A stretch of 14,379 nt of DNA from Bacteroidota bacterium (GTDB lineage Bacteria > Bacteroidota > Ignavibacteria > UBA10030). The position numbers and the translations under genes were made by a program. Shown in pieces: positions 1 to 7,365 of the stretch (the first letter of the stretch is position 1; every line of letters begins with the position of its first letter). A model generated the notes under the pieces. That model saw only the letters and a program-made list of their open reading frames with translations. It was not told where the DNA came from and ran no database searches. The stretch covers positions 1,401 to 15,779 of the forward strand of contig DMMN01000069.1 in NCBI GenBank assembly GCA_003453835.1. The letters are read 5' to 3'.

Positions 1-1370
1 TGACGCTGGGATCGAAGGCCGGAGAGTATGTGGTGAGTGCGACCGTGATAGGATTGCCCGGCATCCGATTCACTTCACAGGCAGTCCTTGGTGCTCCGGC
101 TTCGATGGCGCTGATCTCGGGGAACAATCAGGTTGGCTACGTTCCGTTCGAGCTTGCTCAGCCGTTCGTCGTCAGCATCGTGGATGTCGGTGGTAATGCG
201 CTGCCGGGTGTCAGCGTGCAGTTTGCCATCGTCAGCAAGCCTGCAGACGTGCTCGGCGAGCGATTGAGCGTCACGAACGTCACGACTGACGCCACAGGCC
301 GGGCATCGACGATCCTTAAGCTCGGTGACAAGGTCGGTGTGTATGCAGTCCAGGCAACAACGCCCTCGGTTCCGGGTCTGTCGATAGTCTTCACGGCCAC
401 GGGTACTCTGCTGATCGGCGATGTCAATAGTGATAGAGAGACGAACATTGCTGACCTCACGTCCGTCATTGATCATGTGCTCGGCAGGATTACTTTGTCG
501 CGCAACGATTCGGCGAAGGCGGATATGGATCGGAACGGCGTCATCAATATTCTCGACGTCATTGCGATCCGAGACAGCCTGCTTGCCATTGCACAGGTCG
601 CAGCCGGAACCGAGGATGGCCAGTCGTCATCCACAAGCGACAGACCACAAATGCAGAACGTGTCGTTCGCAAGCGACACTCTGGCGGATGTGAAGGGTGA
701 GTTTGTATTGACCGAGTCCGGCTTGCGATTCAATATGACGAACAAAGTGCCGGTCAAGGGCCTGCAGCTCATCGTGCGATTGAAGAATCCTGTGAGCATT
801 GCCAGTCCGGATGCGATCTATCAACGTGCACAGAAGCACGAGTTCTTTGTCAACACGAGCGGGACCGAGATGCGCATTGTGGCGTACAACGCGCAGAACA
901 TCCCGATCGCACCGGATTCCGGAGCGCTCTTCAGACTGCCTCTGCGGCTCTCGGATGTCGCCGAAATCATCAGCGGCCAGGTGATCGTGAGCAAGACGGA
1001 CAATGTTGCCCAGGTAGACCAGGCGCTCAAGGGTCAGGCCTTCAAGAGATTGGTGGATCCGAGCGTCGACACGATCCCCTATTCGTTCGTGCTTTATCAG
1101 AACTATCCGAATCCGTTCAATGCGCAGACGAAGATAGAGTACGTGGTACCGGATGTTCCGGAGCGGACGCTGCGAGTATTGATCCAGGTCTTCAGCGTGT
1201 CGGGCGAGAAGGTCAAGACTCTGATCGCTTCGAACCAGGCCGCCGGTCGCTACTCCGTGACGTGGGACGGCACGGACGACATTGGAAGAAAGGTGCCTTC
1301 CGGTACGTATTACTACCGGCTCGTCTCCGGCTCGTTCCAAAGCGCGAAGAAGATGATCCTTCTCAAGTGA
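1..1370 (+). CDS. Secreted multidomain protein, 3' part: Ig-like, dockerin-like, cohesin-like and T9SS sorting domains
   Basis: The reading frame is open at the left edge (first full codon at base 3) and ends with TGA at 1368-1370, so 455 residues of a longer protein are visible. In order: the end of one Ig-like repeat (GEYVVSATV), a second Ig-like module (about 150-410, with DATGRAS), then a dockerin-like region (about 417-587) with two Ca-binding-loop motifs, GDVNSDRETNIADL and ADMDRNGVINILDV. A cohesin-like beta-sandwich follows (about 690-1030), then a C-terminal sorting domain from 1095 (YQNYPNPFN, VPSGTYYYRL, end AKKMILLK). In the FCB group this last domain directs export through the type IX secretion system and attachment to or release from the cell surface. 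The product is therefore probably an adhesive or structural surface protein; no catalytic domain is visible in this part. The C-terminal half resembles the protein at 4709-5479. No terminator hairpin is seen just after the stop. Confidence 0.85.
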   Translation, partial: TLGSKAGEYVVSATVIGLPGIRFTSQAVLGAPASMALISGNNQVGYVPFELAQPFVVSIVDVGGNALPGVSVQFAIVSKPADVLGERLSVTNVTTDATGRASTILKLGDKVGVYAVQATTPSVPGLSIVFTATGTLLIGDVNSDRETNIADLTSVIDHVLGRITLSRNDSAKADMDRNGVINILDVIAIRDSLLAIAQVAAGTEDGQSSSTSDRPQMQNVSFASDTLADVKGEFVLTESGLRFNMTNKVPVKGLQLIVRLKNPVSIASPDAIYQRAQKHEFFVNTSGTEMRIVAYNAQNIPIAPDSGALFRLPLRLSDVAEIISGQVIVSKTDNVAQVDQALKGQAFKRLVDPSVDTIPYSFVLYQNYPNPFNAQTKIEYVVPDVPERTLRVLIQVFSVSGEKVKTLIASNQAAGRYSVTWDGTDDIGRKVPSGTYYYRLVSGSFQSAKKMILLK

Positions 1371-1454
1371 CCGGCGGCGTGATGCTAATTCCTGCGCTGG
1401 TGTTGTGTCTCAGAAAGACGCTGAATAACTCCGGCCAAAAAGGTGACCGCTGAT

Positions 1455-1521
1455 CACACGAATCTCCGCGAATCTTCCTGGAAGCAAGAAGACCTCTTGT
1501 GGAGACTAGTGAAGATTCGTG
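1455..1521. repeat. Inverted repeat built from (C/A)CGAATC words
   Basis: CGAATCTTC at 1469-1477 pairs exactly with GAAGATTCG at 1511-1519. An extra copy of the word (CACGAATCTC) lies just upstream at 1457-1466. The words CACGAAT, CGCGAAT and ATTCGTG resemble the small intergenic arrays of TTCGTG/TTCGCG common in many bacterial genomes. A related 9-bp-period array is at 11753-11779. There is no T-run, so it is not an obvious terminator. Confidence 0.4.
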
Positions 1522-1640
1522 GGTGACTATTTGAGCCCGCTTCCGAGGCGCAACAATGGCCGGCCACTGGATTGCCAAGGGCTACGAGCAGCCGAATGCC
1601 GTTTTCGATCTATTTTGAGCCTTCGCGCTTTCCTTGAAAG

Positions 1641-1955
1641 CCTTTGACACATCCACATATCCCATTGTCAACACTCGACACGACATTGTCAGTCGTTGAC
1701 CTGACAATGACGCGGCTTCAGATGCCTTTGACAGATTCGCACAGGGCTTTGACGGACTTGATCTTGTAATTGCTACACCTCAAAATTGTCCTGACAGGTA
1801 CTTGCGTGACAATGTCACAGCCAGACCTGACAATGACGGCGACGGATTCGCCTTCGCGTCGTCTCAAGTGGATGTTGATGGTCTTCGAATCGCCAATGAC
1901 ACTGTCACGAATTGCTTTGACACGCCTCTCGATCGCTTTGCGAGAATCCACTGTG
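1641..1955. repeat. Degenerate tandem array, period 21 bp, about 15 units
   Basis: Units start at 1641 and every 21 bp after it. The first nine bases follow (C/A/G)C(T/A)(T/A)TG(A/T)C(A/G), for example CCTTTGACA at 1641 and 1725, GCTTTGACG at 1746, ACAATGACG at 1704 and 1830, CCAATGACA at 1893 and GCTTTGACA at 1914. By eye, TG occurs at unit positions 5-6 in 14 of 15 units and C at position 8 in 11 of 15. The other 12 bases vary. A 16th unit (GCTTCGACA, 1955) follows with a 1-bp phase slip. Because the core is nearly self-complementary, the array contains perfect inverted repeats: 1684-1692 with 1701-1709, GTGACAATGTCAC at 1806-1818 and TGACACTGTCA at 1897-1907. Read in the plus frame of 1641, the units encode a heptad of the type (P/A/T)-(L/M)-(T/S)-x-L-x-(I/L/V), with one stop (TAA, 1767-1769). 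It could be a decayed repeat-protein gene, a minisatellite, or a binding-site array. Confidence 0.75.
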
Positions 1956-2228
1956 CTTCGACAAGAGGATCCAGAGACCGGCCAATGACCTGGGTCTCTC
2001 GGCGCCATCATTCCTATGCTGCTGATTGGCGAGATTCGTTTGTCTCTGTTCCGCAACTCACTGACGTGTTCTCTGTCGGATCCACCTTAACGGCCGGATT
2101 CTCGGCTATCCTCGACGCCTCTCTGCAACTCCTTTCCGGGCTTTGACCGACACGGGCACGAGTTCACACATTCCGTCGGGGGGAAGAAGAATTCAGTCGC
2201 GCTGCGAAGTGGAGCGCACCCGAAGGAC

Positions 2229-2331
2229 GAGCATAGTGAAGTCGAAGCGTGTTCAGAGTGGCTGCCAGAGTGCAGTCTTCGACTTTGCTCGCCCCAACTC
2301 AGGTCGGGACTCGCTCCGCTCAGACTGAATA
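2229..2331. repeat. REP-like imperfect inverted repeat
   Basis: AAGTCGAAG (2239-2247) pairs exactly with CTTCGACTT (2277-2285). Outside it, GAGC (2229-2232) pairs with GCTC (2287-2290), leaving a bulge on the left arm. A further related stretch, CTCGCTCCGCTCAGACTGA (2310-2328), follows. Words of the form GAGC-x-AAGTCGAAG and its complement are typical of dispersed extragenic palindromes in many bacterial genomes. It lies about 100-200 bp before the start of the TMTC-like gene. Confidence 0.45.
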
Positions 2332-2433
2332 TTTCTTGGTGGGTAAACTCGTGCGACATGAGTTCTTGCCGTCAAGCGTGGTATTCCGTATCTTGGGCCG
2401 TAGCCATTCAAGACCACAACCAAGCCTGGAACG

Positions 2434-4545
2434 ATGAAGCCCTTACTCAAGATTGATGCTGAGACGAAAAAGATCGCGCTCGCGGTCGTACTTCTTACCG
2501 CTGTCACGTTCTTTGCCTTCTACCCGTCGCTGTACAACGGCTTCACAAACTGGGATGACGACAAGATCCTTCTCAATTCACCTCTTATCCTCGATCTGTC
2601 GTTGAGTGGAATTGCCACGATGTTCACCTCGGTGCACTACTATCATTATCACCCGCTTGTTACCCTTACCTACGCGATAGAATACCACTTCTGGAAGTTT
2701 GACGCGTTCGTCTATCATCTCACAAACCTCCTGCTCCACATTGGCAATACATTGTTGGTATTTTGGCTCGTACGATCGCTGCGTAAAGGCCTGCTCGTGC
2801 CATTGGTAGTTGCGCTCTTGTTCGGCGTTCACCCGATTCACATCGAATCGGTCGTGTGGGTGACGGAACGGAAAGACGTGCTTTACGCCTTCTTCTATCT
2901 TGCCGGTCTCGTTGCCTACATGGCCCATCAGAAAAAACCGTCAACGAAGAGCTATGCACTCGTCTCTAGTCTCTTCATATTCTCCCTTTGCTCGAAGGCC
3001 ATGGCCGTCACATTTCCCGTGCTTCTGTTTCTCTTCGACTTTGCTGCCGGACGAAGATTTGACAAGAAAAGCGTCCTCGAGAAGGTCCCCTGGCTTCTCC
3101 TATCGGTTCTCATCGGTATCTTGGCCATCTCTACTCAATACCCTGCTGACGGCTCCCACGAGAAGGCCCGGATCTCTTCTGACAACCTCTTCTTCGCAGC
3201 ATATGGAATTCTCTTCTATCTCCAGAAGCTGATTCTGCCGACCGACCTTTCGTGCATCTATCCATTGCCCGGCAAGGTCGATGGCGTGTTGCCTGCGATA
3301 TTTCTGGTTTCCCCCCTTCTTCTAGCGGTGTTCACATCCCTTGCAGTGTTGCTCAGGAAAGAAGTTCGGGCGATTCCGTTCGGAGGGCTTTTCTTTCTCA
3401 TCACGGTGTTGCCGGTTCTGCAACTTACGCCCGTCGGAGGGGTGGTCGCGGCCGATCGCTTCATCTACGTCGCGTCAATCGGTTTCTTCTATTTGGTTGT
3501 TGAAGGGGGGGCATGGTTGTATGATCGCAAGCTCAAGGCAATGAAGCGCTCCCAACTGACGCTGGGTCTGCTGTGTGTCCTCGTTATCACGTCTTACGCG
3601 GCACTCACGTGGGAGCGAACACAGGTGTGGAGGGAAAGCCTCACGCTTTGGAATGATGTTCTCTCGAAGCATCCGCAGGTCGCGTTTGCGTACAACAACA
3701 GAGGGAACTCGTTGACCGCATTGGGAGAGATCGATGGAGCCATCGAGGATTATACAAACGGACTGAGGTATATGCCACAGCATATCGACTTCTATTTCAA
3801 TCGGGGAAATGCCTATCGGTTAAAGGGGGAATATGAACGATCGCTTGCCGATTATGCAATCGTCATCCAGGCCCGGCCGCAAGATCCCAACGCGCACCAT
3901 AACCGCGGCATGGTATATTTTGAGATGCAAAACTACGATCGAGCCGTAGACGACTACACGAATGCCATCACCTTGAACTCAAAGACCCCGCTCTTTTACA
4001 GCGACCGGGGGGTCGCGTATGCAAAACTCGATGAGTATGATAGGGCGCTGAAGGACTTCGAGGAGGCGTTCAGACTCTCCCCGGAATACGCCGAGGCATA
4101 TTACAACCGGGGCCTCACCTACGGCCGAATGGGCCGGCTCGATCAAGCGATCACGGATTTCAGCAAGGCTCTCTCCTTCCTCGCGAATGATCCCGACATG
4201 TACGTCGAGCGGGCAAATGCGTACTATTTGAAGGGTGTTCTCGATAGCGCTATTAGGGATTGGGATAAGGCCGTTCAGCTTGCCCCAGGCAACTCGGCGA
4301 TCTACATCAACCGCGGAATTGCGTTCTACAAGAACGGCGAGTACGACAAGGCGGTCGCGGATTTTACGGAGGCAGCGAGGATCAGTCCGCTCTCGGCAGA
4401 GGCGTACGTCAACCGCGCATACGCGTACGCTGCGAAAAGGGAATTCGGACTCGCCTGGAATGATGTCGATACGGTGAAATCGCTGGGAAGAAGTGCCGAT
4501 CCGAAGTTGCTGGGGCTTCTGCCGAAAAGAGGGGGACGAAAGTAG
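2434..4545 (+). CDS. TMTC-like polytopic membrane protein with C-terminal TPRs (putative GT-C glycosyltransferase)
   Basis: The 703-residue protein has two parts. Residues 1 to about 410 are a polytopic membrane domain with about nine or ten hydrophobic segments. It carries hallmarks of the TMTC/DUF1736 relatives of GT-C glycosyltransferases: an acidic motif in the first external loop (NWDDDK, residues 39-44), HPLVTLTYAI, HLTNLLLHIGNTLLVF, and GVHPIHIESVVWVTERKDVL from residue 131. Residues about 416-688 hold eight consecutive 34-residue TPRs (pattern A-x-x-NRG-x-x-Y, then A-x-x-DY/DF, then P). Animal TMTC proteins transfer mannose to cadherin beta-strands. Bacterial members are poorly characterised, so substrate and activity here are inferred. 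The TPRs probably face the periplasm and bind the acceptor. The ATG at 2434 has only a weak GGA upstream but suits the start of the first membrane segment. The gene stands alone, converging with the next one. Confidence 0.8.
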   Translation: MKPLLKIDAETKKIALAVVLLTAVTFFAFYPSLYNGFTNWDDDKILLNSPLILDLSLSGIATMFTSVHYYHYHPLVTLTYAIEYHFWKFDAFVYHLTNLLLHIGNTLLVFWLVRSLRKGLLVPLVVALLFGVHPIHIESVVWVTERKDVLYAFFYLAGLVAYMAHQKKPSTKSYALVSSLFIFSLCSKAMAVTFPVLLFLFDFAAGRRFDKKSVLEKVPWLLLSVLIGILAISTQYPADGSHEKARISSDNLFFAAYGILFYLQKLILPTDLSCIYPLPGKVDGVLPAIFLVSPLLLAVFTSLAVLLRKEVRAIPFGGLFFLITVLPVLQLTPVGGVVAADRFIYVASIGFFYLVVEGGAWLYDRKLKAMKRSQLTLGLLCVLVITSYAALTWERTQVWRESLTLWNDVLSKHPQVAFAYNNRGNSLTALGEIDGAIEDYTNGLRYMPQHIDFYFNRGNAYRLKGEYERSLADYAIVIQARPQDPNAHHNRGMVYFEMQNYDRAVDDYTNAITLNSKTPLFYSDRGVAYAKLDEYDRALKDFEEAFRLSPEYAEAYYNRGLTYGRMGRLDQAITDFSKALSFLANDPDMYVERANAYYLKGVLDSAIRDWDKAVQLAPGNSAIYINRGIAFYKNGEYDKAVADFTEAARISPLSAEAYVNRAYAYAAKREFGLAWNDVDTVKSLGRSADPKLLGLLPKRGGRK

Positions 4546-4569
4546 ACGCATTGTGTCCGACTCGAAACG

Positions 4570-4608
4570 AAAAGCCCCGACTGAAAGTTGACTCGGCGGG
4601 GCTTTTTT
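4570..4608. terminator. Intrinsic terminator between convergent genes
   Basis: AAAAGCCCCG (4570-4579) pairs perfectly with CGGGGCTTTT (4597-4606) around a 17-nt loop, and the T-run continues to 4608. It lies 24 bp past the stop of the TMTC-like gene. The A-rich left flank would give a weaker U-rich tail on the opposite strand, so it may also serve the converging gene. Confidence 0.85.
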
Positions 4609-4650
4609 GGTTTCTTGCCTGAGTTGTCACACTACGGGCTCTAAAGGAGG

Positions 4651-4698
4651 GATGTCCAACTCCACGCTCCGCGACATCTGAAGGTGAAGTTGGACATC
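4651..4698. repeat. Perfect 11-bp inverted repeat downstream of the converging gene
   Basis: GATGTCCAACT (4651-4661) is the exact reverse complement of AGTTGGACATC (4688-4698). After one mismatch the stem extends by CAC/GTG (4663-4665 with 4684-4686). GACATCTG also occurs twice (4673-4680 and 4694-4701). It lies just beyond the stop of the minus-strand gene ending at 4709. It could be an mRNA 3' stem or weak terminator, but no clear U-tract follows on the minus strand. Confidence 0.6.
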
Positions 4699-4708
4699 TG
4701 GAGAAGGG

Positions 4709-5479
4709 CTACTTTGTCAAGATCATTTTCTTCGCTGCAATCTCGTCATCAGCTTGCAGCCGGACTATGTATGTTCCTGATGGGACCCGGAGCCCGGCTT
4801 CGTCTGTGCTTTCCCATCGGATGTTGTATTGTCCCTGGAATTGGTATTTGTTGACAAGCGTCTTAACCTCACGGCCTGCGATGTCGTAGACAACCAGCTT
4901 CACATTCGCCGAACGATCAAGTCTGTAGGCCAGCGTCGTAGAGGGATTGAATGGATTCGGATAGTTCTGAGCCAGCGTGGCGAAGGCGGATGTCGCATTA
5001 TTGTTCTCGACTGACCACTCCAAATCGATTTGAGAGAACGAGAGGCTTTGGGCCTGGGGATCGCCTAATACGACGTTGCTTAAGAACACGCGGTTTGCGC
5101 TCGATGATTTGGAAGCATCGGGAGTGTAGCTGACTTTTGCAATCACTCCCTTACCGCCAGAGATCGAGCTGCGATAAGGAGCAAGCAACACGACGTTCAG
5201 CGTGGAATCGTTTTTCAAGTAGGAGTAACCTTGCCATCCTGCATTTGACATCCGCTCGCCATTCTCGAATCCGACCAGCTTGATTCCGCCTCGAACGTTG
5301 ATTGAAAACTGCATTCCCGTCACGGCGTCTGAATTCGTCAATTCGACTGCAACCTCATTGCTTGAAGTCTTCACAACCGTCAGCTTGTTCTCTGCGTTTG
5401 CGACTGAAAGGGTAAGAAGAACTGCCGTCATCGTTGCGCTTGCTTGTCTTTGGATTCTATTTTTCGCTGAGGTTGTCAT
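4709..5479 (-). CDS. Small secreted protein with cohesin-like domain and T9SS sorting domain
   Basis: The 256-residue protein starts at the ATG at 5477-5479, which follows a purine-rich GGAAAAGGAA stretch. The frame is open 69 bp further upstream, but that adds a non-signal-like leader. Residues 1-29 look like a signal peptide (basic start, then TAVLLTLSV, cleavage after ANA). Residues about 30-160 form a beta-rich domain with the cohesin-like pattern VTGMQFSINV and GGKGVIAKVSY. Residues about 165-256 are a T9SS sorting domain: LAQNYPNPFNPSTTLAY, then GREVKTLV, VPSGTYIVRL and the end AAKKMILTK. It is probably delivered to the cell surface or medium. No catalytic motif is seen. Its arrangement matches the end of the left-edge protein, but it lacks the dockerin-like part. 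Its partner and function are unknown. Confidence 0.85.
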   Translation of the reverse strand: MTTSAKNRIQRQASATMTAVLLTLSVANAENKLTVVKTSSNEVAVELTNSDAVTGMQFSINVRGGIKLVGFENGERMSNAGWQGYSYLKNDSTLNVVLLAPYRSSISGGKGVIAKVSYTPDASKSSSANRVFLSNVVLGDPQAQSLSFSQIDLEWSVENNNATSAFATLAQNYPNPFNPSTTLAYRLDRSANVKLVVYDIAGREVKTLVNKYQFQGQYNIRWESTDEAGLRVPSGTYIVRLQADDEIAAKKMILTK

Positions 5480-5964
5480 TTCCTTTTCCGGCTTCGATTT
5501 CAAGTTCAGTCTAAGTGGTGCACGGCGCGTACCGCTCAGATAGTCCACCGTGCCAGAAACCGGAGCGTTGTAATGCGTTGACTAGTAGTGAGTTACTCCT
5601 GCGGCAAAAACGACATCAGAATTCCTCCCCGCCGAAAAGCTGTAGTTTCTACAAAGGGCTGGATTGGATTTTCGAGGATTCGGTCGGGACTGTGGGAGTC
5701 GGCGAGACGACTTGCCAAAGATGGAGGTCCTGGGTTCGTGGGATTCGTAATGGAGCCGGAGGTTGATGCAGCGTGGGCGGCGGCAGGGAAGTTCAGATAC
5801 CGATAACGATTTCGAAAGCACGATGAGTCGGCGGGAGTCGTAACGATTGCGAGAGTGTGCCCGGCTGCAGGGCACCCCTTCGTCCAACGTGCGTTCGTTG
5901 CTTCTCAAAACACTTCTGCCTACTTTCGTCAGGCCTGAACGAGCAATTCTCACCACGAAATCTC
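5480..5964. other. Divergent intergenic region with the promoters of two transcription units
   Basis: This 485-bp stretch separates the minus-strand secreted protein from the plus-strand operon. I see no convincing gene. It contains GCACGG/CCGTGC (5520-5525 and 5548-5553), a purine-rich G-biased tract (about 5680-5800), loosely repeated CGATAACGAT-type words (5801-5845), and a GC hairpin GTGCCC/GGGCAC (5857-5862 with 5870-5875, 7-nt loop). The hairpin may lie in the leader of the operon. No -35/-10 pair could be assigned with confidence. Confidence 0.5.
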
Positions 5965-7365
5965 ATGACACTTGAATTCCTTGGTGCAGCCCGGACAGTT
6001 ACCGGCTCGATGCACCTTCTCTCCGTCAACGGCAGCCGTGTGCTCCTCGATTGCGGTCTCTTTCAGGGAAGACGCTCGGAGTCGTTTGAACGAAACAGAT
6101 CGTTTCCGTTCGAGGCTTCTTCGATCGATGCTGTAATACTCTCGCATGCTCACATCGACCACGCCGGAAATCTTCCCAACCTTGTGCGCAGCGGTTTTCG
6201 AGGAAGCGTTTACACAACAAGCGCCTCGCGCGATCTATGCAGCGTCATGTTGGCTGATAGTGCGCACCTGCAGGAGCGCGACGCCGCTTTCGTCAACAAG
6301 AGATTGAAGAAACGGGGGGATCCACTTGTTGAGCCTCTGTACTCGCTCGAAGATGTCGAGCAGACGTTGGCTCAAATGCAGGGAATCGCGTATCGGAGCA
6401 AGACAGGGATCGCCCAGGGTGTCGAGGTGGAGTTCTTCGACGCGGGACACATCCTCGGATCGGCGGTGACGGTTGTGGATATCATTGAAAACGGTACCAC
6501 CACGAAATTGGGATTCACGGGCGATCTTGGCAGGAAACAGATGCCCCTACTGAAGGATCCCGAACACATTGATGATGTCGATATCCTGATCTCGGAAAGC
6601 ACGTACGGCGGAAGAGTCCACGATCCGATCTCCGGGATGGAGCAATCGCTTCTTGAGGTGATGAAGAGAACGCTCGATCGTGGAGGGAAGATTATTGTGC
6701 CCGCCTTTAGCGTTGGGAAGACGCAGGAATTTCTGTACATCCTGTTCCGGCTCAGCGACGACGGCATGCTTCCAAAGATCCCCATTTTCGTCGATAGCCC
6801 GCTTGCCGTCAATGCGACGGAGGTGTTCCGATCTCATCCTGAATGTTTTGATGAAGAGACAAGCAAATATATTCTTGGACACGAAGATCCTTTCGGATTT
6901 GGCCGGCTCAAGTACATTCGCGATGTTGAGGAATCCAAGAAGCTGAACGACGTCAAGGAATCGTGCATGATCATCTCCGCCTCGGGAATGTGCGAAGGAG
7001 GTCGCATCCTCCATCATCTGGCAAACAATATTGAAGACGCACGCAACACGATTCTTCTGATCGGTTACATGGCAGAGCACACGCTCGGCCGTCGCCTGGT
7101 TGAACGACAGGCTGAAGTGAGGATCTTTGGGGAAACGTTTGCTCGGCGGGCCGAAGTGGTGATCCTCAACTCCTTCTCGGCACACGCCGGTCAGGATGAG
7201 CTGCTGGCCTACATCGGTGCTCTCGACCACCGGCGGCTGAAAGACGTCTTTCTCGTGCACGGAGAGCTTGCTCAGGCTCAACAACTCTCTGAGAAGTTGA
7301 AGGAACGTGGCCTCTCCAAGGTGCACATTCCTGAGAGGGGCGAACAGGCGAGGTTTGGACGATGA
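5965..7365 (+). CDS. MBL-fold beta-CASP ribonuclease-like protein (CPSF73/Ysh1-type)
   Basis: The 466-residue protein has the full metal-ligand set of a metallo-beta-lactamase hydrolase: HAHIDHAG at residues 61-68, GHILGSA, FTGDLGR and a late histidine in LVHGE. These are combined with beta-CASP features: ESTYGGR, VPAFSVGKTQEFLYIL, SASGMCEGGRI and FSAHAGQDEL. This matches the bacterial and archaeal COG1236 group, which acts on RNA as endo- or exonuclease. No KH domain is present. Length is normal for the family. The ATG at 5965 is chosen because family similarity begins at once (MTLEFLGAARTVTGS); an open extension back to 5857 has no family character. No strong ribosome binding site is visible. 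The stop overlaps the next start by 4 bp (ATGA), so it is the first gene of the operon. Confidence 0.9.
   Translation: MTLEFLGAARTVTGSMHLLSVNGSRVLLDCGLFQGRRSESFERNRSFPFEASSIDAVILSHAHIDHAGNLPNLVRSGFRGSVYTTSASRDLCSVMLADSAHLQERDAAFVNKRLKKRGDPLVEPLYSLEDVEQTLAQMQGIAYRSKTGIAQGVEVEFFDAGHILGSAVTVVDIIENGTTTKLGFTGDLGRKQMPLLKDPEHIDDVDILISESTYGGRVHDPISGMEQSLLEVMKRTLDRGGKIIVPAFSVGKTQEFLYILFRLSDDGMLPKIPIFVDSPLAVNATEVFRSHPECFDEETSKYILGHEDPFGFGRLKYIRDVEESKKLNDVKESCMIISASGMCEGGRILHHLANNIEDARNTILLIGYMAEHTLGRRLVERQAEVRIFGETFARRAEVVILNSFSAHAGQDELLAYIGALDHRRLKDVFLVHGELAQAQQLSEKLKERGLSKVHIPERGEQARFGR

Larger units (their letters stand above)
1371..2433. other. Gene-free 1.06-kb region containing several repeat elements
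   Basis: I find no open frame with a credible ribosome binding site or family resemblance here. The region contains an inverted repeat at 1455-1521, the 21-bp periodic array at 1641-1955, and REP-like inverted sequences at 2229-2290 with a related tail up to about 2331. Stray words like the array core recur at 1982-1990 (CCAATGACC) and 2140-2148 (GCTTTGACC), out of phase with the array, so it may once have been longer. The promoter of the gene at 2434 must lie in the last part, but I cannot place -35/-10 boxes with confidence. Confidence 0.6.

Noticed and set aside
1641..1955. CRISPR array
   Set aside because: Units are only 21 bp, differ outside a 9-base core, have no separate spacers, and no cas gene is present.
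1718..2056. Minus-strand frame with SVKA-type heptads across the 21-bp array
   Set aside because: The start would be TTG without a ribosome binding site. Unit-to-unit changes are not conservative in this frame, and a stop interrupts the repeats at 1715-1717.
5480..5548. Upstream start for the minus-strand secreted protein
   Set aside because: It would put 23 charged residues ahead of the signal peptide. The ATG at 5479 has a purine-rich ribosome binding stretch and gives a normal signal peptide.
5582..5956. 124-codon frame on the minus strand in the divergent intergenic region
   Set aside because: Its composition is Arg/Ser/Pro-rich without motif, it has no ribosome binding site, and it covers the region that must hold the promoters of both neighbours.
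5857..5964. N-terminal extension of the metallo-hydrolase (36 codons)
   Set aside because: The added residues are Cys/Arg-rich and unlike the family, and the family core starts immediately after the ATG at 5965.
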